Source of the DNA: Actinospineispora acaciae DSM 45401
GTDB lineage: Bacteria; Actinomycetota; Actinomycetes; Mycobacteriales; Pseudonocardiaceae
Assembly (NCBI RefSeq): GCF_000620785.1
Contig: NZ_JIAI01000013.1
Location: 150,653-214,652 of the forward strand
Length of the DNA stretch: 64,000 nt
Direction of reading: 5' to 3'
The notes beneath the pieces are model-generated. The model searched no databases. It was not told where the DNA came from and worked only from the letters and a program-made list of their open reading frames with translations. The position numbers were made by a program, and so were the translations under genes. The stretch's first letter is position 1; the number at the start of each line of letters is the position of its first letter. Shown here piece by piece: positions 8,815-17,495 of this stretch.

Positions 8815-9099
8815 TCACTGGGCGCCGAGCACGAACACGAACAACGCCATGAAGGCCAGGTTGATGAAGTACATGCCCTCGACCAGACCGATGATCAGGA
8901 ACATCGTGGTCTGCAGCCGGCCGCGGGCCTCCGGCTGGCGGGCGATTCCCTCGATGGTTGCGGCACCGGCGAGGCCGTCACCGACGGCGGCGCCGATGGC
9001 TCCACCGGCGAGCGCGATGCCGCCGCCGATGAACGCGCCGGCCAACTTCAGTTCGCCCGCCGCCGAGCCCTGGGCGAGCAGCTGGTTGGTCAGACTCAT
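8815..9099 (-). CDS. atpE: F1Fo ATP synthase c subunit
   Basis: A 94-residue hairpin of two membrane helices forming the proton-carrying rotor ring. Helix 1 has the glycine-rich packing pattern GGGIALAGGAIGAAVGDG, the polar loop is ARQPEARG, and the proton-binding carboxylate is Glu74 in GLVEGMYFINL, which indicates a proton-coupled ring. A GAGGAG ribosome site precedes the ATG. The N-terminus (residues 1-20) is longer than in E. coli. This is the subunit targeted by diarylquinolines in mycobacteria. Confidence 0.96.
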   Translation of the reverse strand: MSLTNQLLAQGSAAGELKLAGAFIGGGIALAGGAIGAAVGDGLAGAATIEGIARQPEARGRLQTTMFLIIGLVEGMYFINLAFMALFVFVLGAQ

Positions 9100-9162
9100 G
9101 ACTCTCCTCGTTTCTCTTCTGACACGTGTGGAGTTGGGGAGCGCCGTGTGGGTACGGCGGGA

Positions 9163-9909
9163 CTAGTGGGCGGCCTCGTGCTCCTCGCCGATCGCCTCGC
9201 TGAAGTACATGATCGTCAGCAGCGCGAAGATCAGCGCCTGCAGGGCACCGATGAACATGTCGAACAACTTCCAGGCCGCGTTCGGCAGCCACAGCACGTA
9301 GGCCGGCATCAGGCCGATCACCTGCACCATCAGCGCACCGGCGAAGATGTTCCCCCACAGCCGCAGGGCCAGCGAGAGCGGCCGCGCGAAGAACTGGGTG
9401 ATGATCTCGATCGGGGCCAGGAACGCGTACGGGTGGGCGAAGTGCTTGACGTATCCGCCGAACCCCTGCCGGTTGATGGCGACCACGATCACCCACACGA
9501 TCACGAGCAGCGCCATCGGGTAGACCATGTTCACGTCCGCGGTGGGCGGCGGGACGTAGTGCTCGGTGGGCAGCGCGGCCAGCCAGTTGCAGGTCAGGAT
9601 GAACGCGAACAGGGTGATGGCCAGCTCGACCACGCCCTTGGGCGCGCGCAGGCCCATGCCGTCGTAGATCTGCCCGCGCACCCACTCGGCGAGCATCTCG
9701 AAGATCACTTGCAGCTTGCTCGGCCGGCCGTGGGTGGCGCGGCGCGCCATGTAGAGGCCGAGGCCGCAGACGATGATGCCGGCGACCAGGGTTGCGATCA
9801 GGGTGTCGGAGTTGAAGGACATCCCGAAGAGCTCGAATGTCGGGTGGTGGCCGGGCTTGATCTCGCCCTCGGCGGCGAGCACCAGTTGACCGGTGACCAA
9901 ATCTGTCAT
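9163..9909 (-). CDS. atpB: F1Fo ATP synthase a subunit
   Basis: A 248-residue membrane protein of five or six helices that forms the proton half-channels against the c ring. The essential arginine is Arg183 in SLALRLWGNIFAG. The C-terminal helix pair (ALIFALLTIMYFSEAIGEE) is typical. The ATG overlaps the stop of the upstream AtpI-like gene (ATGA). Confidence 0.96.
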   Translation of the reverse strand: MTDLVTGQLVLAAEGEIKPGHHPTFELFGMSFNSDTLIATLVAGIIVCGLGLYMARRATHGRPSKLQVIFEMLAEWVRGQIYDGMGLRAPKGVVELAITLFAFILTCNWLAALPTEHYVPPPTADVNMVYPMALLVIVWVIVVAINRQGFGGYVKHFAHPYAFLAPIEIITQFFARPLSLALRLWGNIFAGALMVQVIGLMPAYVLWLPNAAWKLFDMFIGALQALIFALLTIMYFSEAIGEEHEAAH

Positions 9910-10316
9910 GACTGTCGGATCTCCTTGACCAACGGCAGCATGGCGCTCACGATCGTGAGGAGCTGGAAGACGGCGATGCCCGCGAACACGGCGAGACCCG
10001 CCGGACGGAGCAACACGGCGCAGCCTAGTGCGATGACCGTGATCACACCGAGGCGACCGAGCGTGGCGATGGCGAACCGCCCTTTGGTGACCTTGCCCCG
10101 GTCCGCATAGCGGGCCACGGAGGCCTGGGCGAACCGGGCGTTGGCCGCGCCGAGCCCGAGCCCCGCGCAGCCGAACAGCGCGGCCATGGGCTGACCCAAC
10201 GGCACCAGCACGGCGATCCCCAGCGCGGCGGCCACGCCGGCCCAGATCAGGGTCCGGCGCAGGGTGCGCCGGTTGACGGGGGGCACATATGGCGCTGCCG
10301 GCCCTCCGGGGGTCAC
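9906..10316 (-). CDS. AtpI-like membrane protein of the ATP synthase operon
   Basis: A 136-residue protein with four predicted membrane helices (about residues 22-40, 43-60, 85-104 and 107-126) after a Pro-rich N-terminus. It sits just before atpB and overlaps it by 4 bases, the position of the poorly conserved atpI gene, whose product is thought to assist c-ring assembly. Sequence conservation is too low to go beyond this. The start is a GTG. Confidence 0.75.
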   Translation of the reverse strand: MTPGGPAAPYVPPVNRRTLRRTLIWAGVAAALGIAVLVPLGQPMAALFGCAGLGLGAANARFAQASVARYADRGKVTKGRFAIATLGRLGVITVIALGCAVLLRPAGLAVFAGIAVFQLLTIVSAMLPLVKEIRQS

Positions 10317-10352
10317 TGCGCTGTCACCTCGTGTCGTTGTCCTCGTCCACGG

Positions 10353-10371
10353 TAGACCGACCGTCGGTCTA
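10353..10371. other. Small inverted repeat between the atpZ-like and atpI-like genes
   Basis: An 8-bp perfect inverted repeat with a 3-base loop, TAGACCGA-CCG-TCGGTCTA, overlaps the TAG stop of the atpZ-like gene. It could be a small mRNA structure that reduces expression between the first two genes; no T-run follows, so a terminator is unlikely. Confidence 0.35.
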
Positions 10372-10572
10372 TCTCATGAACTTCTTGAACTGGCCGTACA
10401 TGTAGAAGCTGGCGGCGATGATGCCCAGTAGCAGGCCGACCAGCGCAAACACCGGAAACTTCCCGGAGGCGAAGTCGACGAGCCAACCGATACCGAACCC
10501 GAAGACGACCAACCCGGCGATGGAGGCACCCATACCGAGAAGGTCACCGAGCTCGGGACCCTCGCCGCTCAC
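10369..10572 (-). CDS. AtpZ/AtpI-family small membrane protein
   Basis: A 67-residue protein with two membrane helices (about residues 14-34 and 40-59) and the motif GFGIGWLVD followed by G-K-F-P, typical of AtpZ/AtpI family members that form Mg2+/Ca2+ channels or assembly aids in ATP synthase operons. It is the first gene of the operon, starting at a GTG, 52 bases upstream of the AtpI-like gene. Confidence 0.75.
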   Translation of the reverse strand: MSGEGPELGDLLGMGASIAGLVVFGFGIGWLVDFASGKFPVFALVGLLLGIIAASFYMYGQFKKFMR

Positions 10573-10925
10573 CGCGCCCCCTGGCCGTCGGTGTCAGCGG
10601 GTCAACTCGGCCGACTGGTCACAACCGCTCACACGTCTCTCCCCTACCCGTGTGGAACAGGTCGGCGCCCGGAGGAGCATGCTCTGTGCCACACTGACGA
10701 ACAGATCCCCACCCTTGGCGGGAACAAGGGCGACGCTACCACAGCGTCGCTCGGGTGCCGTTTGCGCCCTGACCAGGCAGAAGGCTCCGATCCCGACGGG
10801 AAGCGGACGGCTCGCGTGAAATCCCATCGCCACGACCGGGGGCAGACCGCCACCGGACCGGGTGACCAGCTAACTGATGATCTCTCAGCGGGCGCGCACG
10901 ATCGGGGGGTCTACCTACCGGACGG
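10573..10925. other. Non-coding stretch between wecA and the ATP synthase operon
   Basis: No credible gene is visible on either strand in these 353 bases. It should hold the promoter of the atp operon and the end of the wecA transcript. An 8-bp perfect inverted repeat with a 5-base loop (GCGACGCT at 10730-10737, AGCGTCGC at 10743-10750) lies in the middle; it has no T-run. I could not identify a confident -35/-10 pair. Confidence 0.5.
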
Positions 10926-12134
10926 TCACTTGGCCGACTTGGCCCGCTCGGTGTTGACGCGCGGGCGCAGGCGCGGGACCACGGTGGCCAGCACGGCCAG
11001 GAGCAGGCCGAACCCGGCTCCCCACAGCACCACGGCCACGTCGTCGGCGATGGCCAGCGCGGCCGCGCCGAACGCCAGCACCCCGGACCACAGGTAGATC
11101 AGCAGGACCGCGCGGCGCTGCGAGTGGCCGATCTCCAGCAGGCGGTGGTGCAGGTGCATCTTGTCCGGGGAGAACGGGCTCATGCCGGCCTTGGTCCGGC
11201 GGACCACGGCCATCAGCAGGTCCAGAAGTGGGACGAACACCACGGCGGCCAGCACGATCAGCGGCGCCAGCAGGCCGACCACGTCCTTGGGGTCGCTGGT
11301 GGCGAAGGAAATGCGGCCGGAGGCGGTAGTGGCCGCGGCGGCGAGCATCACGCCGATGAGCATCGACCCGGAGTCGCCCATGAAGATGCGCGCCGGGCTG
11401 AAGTTGTGCGGCAGGAAGCCGAAGCACGCGCCGGCCAGGAGTGCTGCGATCAGGGCGGGGGTGTAGGCGTTCGGGTCGCGGCCGGCCTTGTAGAGCAGGC
11501 CGAGGGCGAACAGCCAGGTCGCGGACGCGGTGATCATGCCGATGCCGGCGGCCAGGCCGTCCAGGCCGTCCACGAAGTTCATGCCGTTGACCAGCGCGAC
11601 GGTGAGCACCACGGTGAGCACCACGCCCTGCTCCTGGGGCAGCACCAGCGACGAGCCCGAGCTGGTGGCCCCGCCGCCCCAGGGCACCCAGAACACCGCC
11701 CACTGCACGCCGTAGAGCACCAGCACGCCGGCGGCGGTGGCCTGGCCGGCGAGCTTGGTGATCGCGTCCAGCTCGAACCTGTCGTCCAGCGCGCCGACCG
11801 CCACGAGTAGGCAGGCCGCGACGATCGCGCCGGCCACCTCGGAGGAGTAGCTGAACGCCAGCCGCAACGCGGGCAGCTGGGCGGCCACCGCGACGCCGCC
11901 GAGCACGCCGCCGTACATGGCCAGCCCGCCCCAGCGCGGGGTGGGCTTGACGTGCACGTCGCGCCCGCGCGGCCAGGCGACGGCGCCGAACCGGACGGCG
12001 GCCACCCGCACCAGGCTGGTGAGCAGGAAGGTGACCACCGCCGCCGTCAGCCCGACCAGCAGGAACTCCCGGATGGGCAGCCCCGGTGTGCCGAGCGCGT
12101 TCACGTCAGGGCCGTTGGCGAGCAGGCCGGTCAT
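10926..12134 (-). CDS. wecA: Undecaprenyl/decaprenyl-phosphate GlcNAc-1-phosphate transferase
   Basis: A 402-residue polytopic membrane enzyme of the MraY/WecA family. It transfers a sugar-1-phosphate to a polyprenyl phosphate; in mycobacteria the relative starts the arabinogalactan linker. Motifs in order: VHVKPTPRWGGLAMYGG, GALDDRFEL (Mg-binding DD), the key NFVDGLDGLAAG, GDSGSMLIG, and the H-H-R segment of PDKMHLHHRLLEIGHS. About ten membrane helices are apparent. The gene starts 3 bases after the glyA stop, and wecA before atp is the conserved actinobacterial order. Confidence 0.93.
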   Translation of the reverse strand: MTGLLANGPDVNALGTPGLPIREFLLVGLTAAVVTFLLTSLVRVAAVRFGAVAWPRGRDVHVKPTPRWGGLAMYGGVLGGVAVAAQLPALRLAFSYSSEVAGAIVAACLLVAVGALDDRFELDAITKLAGQATAAGVLVLYGVQWAVFWVPWGGGATSSGSSLVLPQEQGVVLTVVLTVALVNGMNFVDGLDGLAAGIGMITASATWLFALGLLYKAGRDPNAYTPALIAALLAGACFGFLPHNFSPARIFMGDSGSMLIGVMLAAAATTASGRISFATSDPKDVVGLLAPLIVLAAVVFVPLLDLLMAVVRRTKAGMSPFSPDKMHLHHRLLEIGHSQRRAVLLIYLWSGVLAFGAAALAIADDVAVVLWGAGFGLLLAVLATVVPRLRPRVNTERAKSAK

Positions 12135-12137
12135 GCG

Positions 12138-13418
12138 CTACCCCCGGGGGTACGCGGGCGCCCTGGCGACCAGCGCGGACACCTCGTCGGCCACGGCGGC
12201 CAGCTCGCGGTCACCGGCCTCGGTGCCGTGCTCGGCCGTGACCGCCCGCGCCACCAACCGCCCGACCTCGGCCATGTCGTCCTCGGTCATGCCCTGGGTG
12301 GTCAGGCTGGGCGAGCCGACGCGGATGCCGGACGGGCGCAGCGGCGGCGCCGGGTCGTACGGCACGGCGTTCTTGTTCAGCGTGATCCGGGCCGCGTCGC
12401 AGCGCGTCTCCGCCTGGTCGCCGGTGACGCCCAGCGGGCGCAGGTCCAGCAGCGCGAGGTGGGTGTCCGTGCCGCCGGAGACCGCGCGCATGCCTTCGGA
12501 CTCCAGGCTCTTGGCCAGCGCGCCGGCGTTCGCGACGACCTGCGCGGCGTAGGCCTGGTACTTCGCGTCCGCCGCCTCCTTGAGCGCCACCGCCTTGGCG
12601 GCCACCGCGTGCATCAGCGGGCCGCCCTGGGTGAACGGGAACACGGCCTTGTCGATCGCCTTGGCGTGCTCCTCGCGGCAGAGGATCATGCCGCCGCGCG
12701 GGCCGCGCAGCACCTTGTGCGTGGTGGCCGCGACCACGTCCGCGTACGGCACAGGGGACGGGATGGCCTTGCCCGCGACCAGGCCGATGAAGTGCGCCGC
12801 GTCCACCATGAGGATCGCGCCCACCTCGTCGGCGATCTCCCGGAAGACGGCGAAGTCGATCAGCCTCGGGTACGCGGTCGCGCCGGCGATGATGATCTTC
12901 GGTTGGTGCTGTTTCGCCAGGTCGCGGACCTGGTCGTAGTCGATCAGCTCGGTGTCCTCGCGGACCGTGTACGACACCGGGTTGAACCACTTGCCGGAGA
13001 AGCTGACCTTCGAGCCGTGGGTCAGGTGGCCGCCCTGCTTGAGGTCCATGGCCAGGACTGTGTCGCCGGGCTTGGCGAACGCGGCGTAGACGGCGAAGTT
13101 CGCGGACGCACCGGAGTGCGGCTGGAGGTTGGCGTGTTCGGCGCCGAACAGCTCCTTGGCGCGGGCGTTGCCGATCTCCTCGGCGCGGTCGACCACCTGG
13201 CAACCGCCGTAGTAGCGCCGCCCCGGGTACCCCTCGGCATACTTGTTCGACAGCGTCGACCCGAGCGCGGCCAGTACGGCCGGGCTGGTCAGGTTCTCGC
13301 TGGCGATCAGCTGCAACCCGCCGCGCAGGCGGTCCAGCTCGTCGGTCACGACCCCGGCGATCTCGGGATCCGTCCGTGCCAGCTCGTCGAAGTCAGGGCC
13401 CCAGAACGGTGTGCTCAC
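12138..13418 (-). CDS. glyA: Serine hydroxymethyltransferase
   Basis: A 426-residue PLP enzyme interconverting serine and glycine with tetrahydrofolate. ASENLTS (39-45), the GRRYYGGC segment, HSGASAN, and the PLP lysine Lys235 in TTHKVLRGPRGG are present. The usual D-M-A-H-x-A-G segment reads DAAHFIGLVAG, so residues close to PLP differ slightly from consensus. GTG 13418 (MSTPFWGPDF) is chosen from the family start; there is no clear ribosome site. In mycobacteria glyA is not in this position, so its place between vapBC and wecA is a lineage-specific insertion into the block. Confidence 0.93.
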   Translation of the reverse strand: MSTPFWGPDFDELARTDPEIAGVVTDELDRLRGGLQLIASENLTSPAVLAALGSTLSNKYAEGYPGRRYYGGCQVVDRAEEIGNARAKELFGAEHANLQPHSGASANFAVYAAFAKPGDTVLAMDLKQGGHLTHGSKVSFSGKWFNPVSYTVREDTELIDYDQVRDLAKQHQPKIIIAGATAYPRLIDFAVFREIADEVGAILMVDAAHFIGLVAGKAIPSPVPYADVVAATTHKVLRGPRGGMILCREEHAKAIDKAVFPFTQGGPLMHAVAAKAVALKEAADAKYQAYAAQVVANAGALAKSLESEGMRAVSGGTDTHLALLDLRPLGVTGDQAETRCDAARITLNKNAVPYDPAPPLRPSGIRVGSPSLTTQGMTEDDMAEVGRLVARAVTAEHGTEAGDRELAAVADEVSALVARAPAYPRG

Positions 13419-13498
13419 AGTTCGTACGGTACCGGCGGCCGGCTCGACACTCCGGCGCGACCCGCGCGGCGACAACACAGCGCGACCCGCGAGGTGCT

Positions 13499-13891
13499 TC
13501 AGCGTTGGGTGGCTCGCAGGTCCATTGCGAGCCATGGGGCGTTCGGGACGAGCAACTCCGGGTCGCCGGTCCAGAGCTCGGCGTGGTGGCCGAGCGCGGT
13601 GGCCGCCGCGAACGCGTCCGCGTAGGACATCGAGTAGCCGGCCTTGATCTGTGCCGCGCGTTGGACCACGTGCTCCCTGGGCAGCTCCACGTTCAGGACG
13701 GATCGCAGGTCGCGGACCGTCTCCTCCGCCGCCGACTCGCCGTGGCGACGGATCAGGATGTAGTACACCTCGCCGAGGTTGATCCAGCTCATCACCGGTC
13801 GCTCGTCGAGGACCCGCTCGACAAGCGACGCGGCCGGTTCCTCGTCCTGGAGGTAGCCCAGCACCGCCCAGGTGTCGAGGACTATCGACAC
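13499..13891 (-). CDS. vapC: VapC-type PIN-domain toxin
   Basis: A 130-residue PIN-domain ribonuclease, the toxic half of a VapBC module. The four acidic catalytic residues that hold Mg2+ are all visible: Asp6 (VLDTWA), Glu41 (NLGEVYY), Asp92 (SYADAFAAATA) and Asp110 (WTGDPEL). It overlaps vapB by 10 bases, so the two should be translationally coupled. The RNA target is not predictable. Confidence 0.9.
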   Translation of the reverse strand: MSIVLDTWAVLGYLQDEEPAASLVERVLDERPVMSWINLGEVYYILIRRHGESAAEETVRDLRSVLNVELPREHVVQRAAQIKAGYSMSYADAFAAATALGHHAELWTGDPELLVPNAPWLAMDLRATQR

Positions 13892-14118
13892 CGGCGGTCC
13901 TCGCGGTCCCGCTCCTCCACCCGCTCACGCATCAGGTCGCCCAGTAGCGGCGAGCCCTTGAACCGCCCGCGCAGCGACTTCCGCGCGGTGACCGGACGCA
14001 CGGCCACGTGGTCGCCGTCGCGCCAGAACTCGACCTCGGAGCCGGGCTCAATACCCAGCTCGTGCCGAAGCTGTTGGGGGATGACGACCTGCCCCTTCGG
14101 CCCCACCCGGGAAGTCAT
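13882..14118 (-). CDS. vapB: AbrB/VapB-type antitoxin
   Basis: A 78-residue swapped-hairpin AbrB/SpoVT-like DNA-binding protein (MTSRVGPKGQVVIPQQLRHE at residues 1-20, then LGIEPGSEVEF), followed by a basic toxin-binding tail. It neutralises VapC and probably autoregulates the operon. ATG 14118 lies 7 bases after a TATACT box, so the mRNA is likely leaderless, consistent with the absence of a ribosome site. The open frame continues upstream but through antisense of tsaC. Confidence 0.88.
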   Translation of the reverse strand: MTSRVGPKGQVVIPQQLRHELGIEPGSEVEFWRDGDHVAVRPVTARKSLRGRFKGSPLLGDLMRERVEERDREDRRCR

Positions 14119-14125
14119 ACCGTGC

Positions 14126-14131
14126 AGTATA
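14126..14131 (-). promoter_or_regulatory. -10 box of a leaderless vapBC promoter
   Basis: TATACT on the minus strand ends 7 bases before the A of the vapB ATG, which places the transcription start at or next to the start codon. The partly symmetrical bases around it (CATACCGTGCAGTATA on the plus strand) could be the VapB operator. Confidence 0.55.
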
Positions 14132-14144
14132 ACCGGCTGAGAGG

Positions 14145-14795
14145 TCAGCCGGCGACTGTCACTTCGCGGCCTAGGGCTTCGGAGACGGCGGTCGCGGGCA
14201 CGGCGCCTTCGCGCAGGATCCTGGGCTCGGCGTCGGTCAGGTCGACGATCGTGGACGGCACCGGGTCGCCGGCCTCGCCGCCGTCCAGGTAGACGGCCAC
14301 CGACTCGCCGAGCTGGTCGCGGGCGTCGGCCATGGTCGCGGCCGGCGGCGAGCCGGAGCGGTTCGCGCTGGACACCGCCATCGGCCCGACCTCGCGCAGC
14401 AGCTCCAGCGCCACCGGGTGCAGCGGCATGCGCAGCATCACCGTGCCCCGGGTGTCCCCGAGCTCCCAGGCCAGCGACGGCGCGTGCGGCAGCACCAGGG
14501 AGAGGCCGCCGGGCCAGAACGCCTCGATCAGGTCGCGCGCCGCCGGCGGCACGGAGCTGACCAGGCCGTCGATCGTCGTCCACGAGCCGACGAGCACCGG
14601 CGAGGGCATGCTCGGGCCGCGCCCCTTGGCGTCCAGCAGCGCGCGCACCGCCTCGCCGTTGAACGCGTCGGCGCCCAGGCCGTACACGGTGTCGGTGGGC
14701 AGCACTACCAGCTGCCCGGCGCGTACCGTGGCCGCGGCGGCGGCCAGCCCGTCGCGGCGGCTCTCCGGATCGGCGCAGTCGTACCAGGTGCTCAC
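14145..14795 (-). CDS. tsaC: L-threonylcarbamoyladenylate synthase
   Basis: A 216-residue YrdC/Sua5-family enzyme making threonylcarbamoyl-AMP from threonine, bicarbonate and ATP for the t6A37 modification of ANN-reading tRNAs. The signature PTDTVYGLGADAFN is near residues 33-46, with SANRSG further on. The usual K-R/K-P motif reads KGRGPSMPSPVLVG. It lacks the C-terminal Sua5 domain, so it is the short TsaC type. The GTG start overlaps the prmC stop (GTGA). Confidence 0.93.
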   Translation of the reverse strand: MSTWYDCADPESRRDGLAAAAATVRAGQLVVLPTDTVYGLGADAFNGEAVRALLDAKGRGPSMPSPVLVGSWTTIDGLVSSVPPAARDLIEAFWPGGLSLVLPHAPSLAWELGDTRGTVMLRMPLHPVALELLREVGPMAVSSANRSGSPPAATMADARDQLGESVAVYLDGGEAGDPVPSTIVDLTDAEPRILREGAVPATAVSEALGREVTVAG

Positions 14796-15640
14796 GGCGT
14801 AACCCTAGAACCCGTCACGAACCGCGCGCGGCCGGCCAGGTCGGAGTGCTCCACCACGTCGGCGAGCTCGGGGTATCCGGCCAGCAGGACGGGCGCGGCG
14901 GTGTGGTGCGTGTCGTCGTGCTCGATCGCCATCGCCCCGCCAGGCGCGAGCAGCCGGACCGCGAGCGCGACCAGCGGGCGGATCACCGCCATGCCGTCCG
15001 GGCCGGCGAACACGGCGCCGTGCGGGTCGTGCTCGGACACCTCGGGCGGCACCTCGGTGCCCTCCGGCACGTACGGCGGGTTGGCCAGCACGAGGTCCAC
15101 CCGGCCGCGCAGCTCGGGCAGCAGCTCGGGGTCGGTGACGTCGCCTTTGGTCAACTGGACGCGGTCGGGGAGGTTGCGCCGGGCCCAGGCCAGCGCGGAC
15201 TCGTCCAGCTCGACGGCGTACACCCGCGCGTCCGGGCGGCTGGCCGCGACCGCGGCGGCCAGCGCGCCGGAGCCGGTGCACAGGTCCACCACCGTGGGTG
15301 TCGGGCGGCCGCGGATCGCCCGCAGTCCCCACTCCAGCAGCAGCTCGGTCTCCAGCCGGGGCACGAACACCCCGGGTCCGACGGCCACCTCCACCGGACC
15401 CATCGGCGCGGTGCCGAGGAGGTACTGCAACGGCTCCCTTCGTGCCCGGCGGGCCAGCAGCGCGCGGTACTCGTCCAGTTCGCGCGGTTGGGCGGCCGGG
15501 CCACCGCTCACCCGCGAGCGCGGCACGCCGAGGACATGGGCGGCGAGCAGCTCGGCGTCCACCCTCGGGCTGGGCACGCCGGCGGCGGCCAGCTCCCGTT
15601 CGGCCTCGGCGAGCACCGCCCGCCAGGACTTTTCGGACAC
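14792..15640 (-). CDS. prmC: Release factor glutamine N5-methyltransferase
   Basis: A 282-residue SAM-dependent methyltransferase that methylates the GGQ glutamine of release factors; prfA, its substrate, is upstream in the same direction. An N-terminal helical domain precedes the catalytic domain with the SAM motif VVDLCTGSGALAAAVA and the diagnostic NPPYVPEG. GTG 15640 is chosen because GAGGAG lies 7 bases upstream; an ATG at 15661 is open but has no ribosome site. It overlaps tsaC. A DJ-1 gene on the opposite strand separates it from prfA, unlike in mycobacteria where they are adjacent. Confidence 0.93.
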   Translation of the reverse strand: MSEKSWRAVLAEAERELAAAGVPSPRVDAELLAAHVLGVPRSRVSGGPAAQPRELDEYRALLARRARREPLQYLLGTAPMGPVEVAVGPGVFVPRLETELLLEWGLRAIRGRPTPTVVDLCTGSGALAAAVAASRPDARVYAVELDESALAWARRNLPDRVQLTKGDVTDPELLPELRGRVDLVLANPPYVPEGTEVPPEVSEHDPHGAVFAGPDGMAVIRPLVALAVRLLAPGGAMAIEHDDTHHTAAPVLLAGYPELADVVEHSDLAGRARFVTGSRVTP

Positions 15641-15701
15641 GAACCCACTCCTCGATGCCATCACGCTAGGCGAACCGCCGGCCCTGCCGTAGACAGGACT
15701 G

Positions 15702-16307
15702 ATGGCATACACCATCGGACTTGCGATCTTCCCGGACGCGGAGGAGCTGGACTTCGTCGGCCCGTGGGAGGTGTTCACGGCGTCGTCGATGCTGCGCGAG
15801 CGGGAGGGGCACGAGCCGGACCGGGTGCTGCTGCTGGCGGCCTCCACCGACCCGGTGCGGTGCAACAAGGGCATGCGGATGCTGCCGGACGCCACCTTCG
15901 ACGACCACCCGCCGCTCGACGTCGTCCTGGTGCCCGGCGGGCAGGGCACCCGGCGCGAGGTGGACAACCCGGCGCTGCTGAGCTGGTTGGCCAAGGTGTC
16001 CGCGTCGGCGCGCTGGACGACCAGCGTGTGCACCGGGTCGCTGTTGCTGCACGGCGCCGGCGTGGCCGACGGTCGGCGGCTGGCCACCCACTGGGCGTTC
16101 GAGGACGAGCTGGAGAAGCGCGGCGCCACCGTGGAGCGCAACTACCGCTTCGTCCGCGACGGCCAGCTGCTCACCAGCCAGGGCGTGTCAGCCGGCATCG
16201 ACATGGCGTTGTGGCTCACCGGCCAACTGCACTCCCCCGAGCACGCCCGCGCCACCCAGCGCTACATCCAGTACGAGCCCGCGCCCCCGTACACGGCCGC
16301 CATCTGA
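15702..16307 (+). CDS. DJ-1/PfpI-family protein, isonitrile hydratase-like
   Basis: A 201-residue protein with the DJ-1/PfpI fold. The nucleophile elbow is TSVCTGS with Cys110; Asp17 (EELDFVGPWEVF) matches the second key residue of isocyanide hydratase, and the THWAFEDEL segment follows. It therefore resembles isonitrile hydratase (isonitrile to N-formamide) more than the proteases or glyoxalases of the superfamily, but this subfamily also contains regulators' domains. It is encoded against the surrounding minus-strand core block, convergent with prfA. Confidence 0.82.
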   Translation: MAYTIGLAIFPDAEELDFVGPWEVFTASSMLREREGHEPDRVLLLAASTDPVRCNKGMRMLPDATFDDHPPLDVVLVPGGQGTRREVDNPALLSWLAKVSASARWTTSVCTGSLLLHGAGVADGRRLATHWAFEDELEKRGATVERNYRFVRDGQLLTSQGVSAGIDMALWLTGQLHSPEHARATQRYIQYEPAPPYTAAI

Positions 16308-16313
16308 CCGCTC

Positions 16314-16377
16314 GCACACCCACTTCGTACCTCGCACACGCGCTGAAGCAGATGTGCGACACGTGAACTGGGTGTGC
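16314..16377. terminator. Long imperfect hairpin between convergent genes
   Basis: The arms 16314-16337 and 16354-16377 match at 18 of 24 positions, with nine perfect pairs at the base (GCACACCCA / TGGGTGTGC) and six next to the loop. It lies between the convergent DJ-1 gene and prfA and probably acts as a bidirectional terminator or mRNA-end structure. There is no T-run. Confidence 0.5.
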
Positions 16378-16389
16378 CGCCGGCGCCGG

Positions 16390-17475
16390 TTAGGTGGCGA
16401 GGGAGTCGGCGCGGTCGGCGGCGACCAGGGCGTCGAGCATGTCGTCGAGGTCGCCGTCGAGGACCGCGTCCAGGTTGTGGGACTTGTAGTTGACGCGGTG
16501 GTCGGAGATGCGGTTCTCCGGGAAGTTGTACGTGCGGATGCGTTCGGAGCGGTCCACCGTGCGGACCTGGGAGCGGCGGTCGGCGGAGGCCTTGGCGGCG
16601 GCCTCCTCGTCGGCAAGCGCCTGCAGCCGCGACCGCAGCACCTCCATCGCCCGCGCCCGGTTCTGTAGCTGCGAGCGCTCGTTCTGGCAGGTGACGACGA
16701 TGCCGGTGGGCACGTGCGTGATCCGTACCGCGGAGTCGGTGGTGTTGACGCTCTGCCCGCCGTGGCCGGACGAGCGGTACACGTCGACGCGCAGGTCCTT
16801 CTCCTCGATCTCGACGTCCGGGGCGGCGTCCAGCTCGGGGTAGACCAGCACGCCGGCCGCCGAGGTGTGGATCCGGCCCTGCGACTCGGTGACCGGCACC
16901 CGCTGCACCCGGTGCACGCCGCCCTCGAACTTCAGCCGCGACCACACCCCGTCCGCGCCGTCGCTGGCCCGGCCCCGGATGGACAGCGTGACGTCCTTGA
17001 ACCCGCCCAGGTCGGAGTCCGTACCCCCGAGCACCTCGGTCTTCCAGCCCCGCCGCTCGGCGTAGCGCTGGTACATCCGCAGCAGGTCGCCGGCGAACAG
17101 CGCGGACTCCTCGCCGCCCGCGCCGGCCTTGACCTCCAGCACCACGTCGTCGCCGTCGTGCGGGTCGCGCGGCACCAGCAGCTCGGCCAGCCGCCGCTCC
17201 AGCTCGTCCGCCTTGCCGGCCAGGTCCTCGGCCTCGGCGGCGAAGCCCGGGTCGTCGGCGGCCAGCTCGCGCGCCGTGGCCAGGTCGTCGCGGGTGCTCG
17301 TCAACTCGCGCGCGGTCCGCACGATCGGCCCGAGCTGGGCATACCGCCGCCCCAGCGACCGCGCGGTGGCCGCATCCGCATGCACCGCCGGGTCGGCCAA
17401 CCGCGTCTCCAGGTCGGCGTACTCGGCGAGCATCGCGTTCAGCCCGGACCCCCCGGGCTCGGTCGACGTGCTCAC
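16390..17475 (-). CDS. prfA: Peptide chain release factor 1
   Basis: A 361-residue class I release factor that reads UAA and UAG. The decoding tripeptide P-V-T is at residues 194-196, and the hydrolysis motif GGQ at 239-241 within SSGHGGQSVNTTDSAVR. The Gln is the target of PrmC encoded downstream. The GTG start has a strong AGGAGG site. The NFPENRISDHR segment confirms RF1 rather than RF2. Confidence 0.97.
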   Translation of the reverse strand: MSTSTEPGGSGLNAMLAEYADLETRLADPAVHADAATARSLGRRYAQLGPIVRTARELTSTRDDLATARELAADDPGFAAEAEDLAGKADELERRLAELLVPRDPHDGDDVVLEVKAGAGGEESALFAGDLLRMYQRYAERRGWKTEVLGGTDSDLGGFKDVTLSIRGRASDGADGVWSRLKFEGGVHRVQRVPVTESQGRIHTSAAGVLVYPELDAAPDVEIEEKDLRVDVYRSSGHGGQSVNTTDSAVRITHVPTGIVVTCQNERSQLQNRARAMEVLRSRLQALADEEAAAKASADRRSQVRTVDRSERIRTYNFPENRISDHRVNYKSHNLDAVLDGDLDDMLDALVAADRADSLAT

Positions 17476-17495
17476 GGTAAACCTCCTGGTCAGGC

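Noticed and set aside
13882..14583. A 233-codon reading of vapB
   Set aside because: The first 155 codons are a frame shadow within tsaC; AbrB proteins start at MTSRVG, and a -10 box sits right before it.
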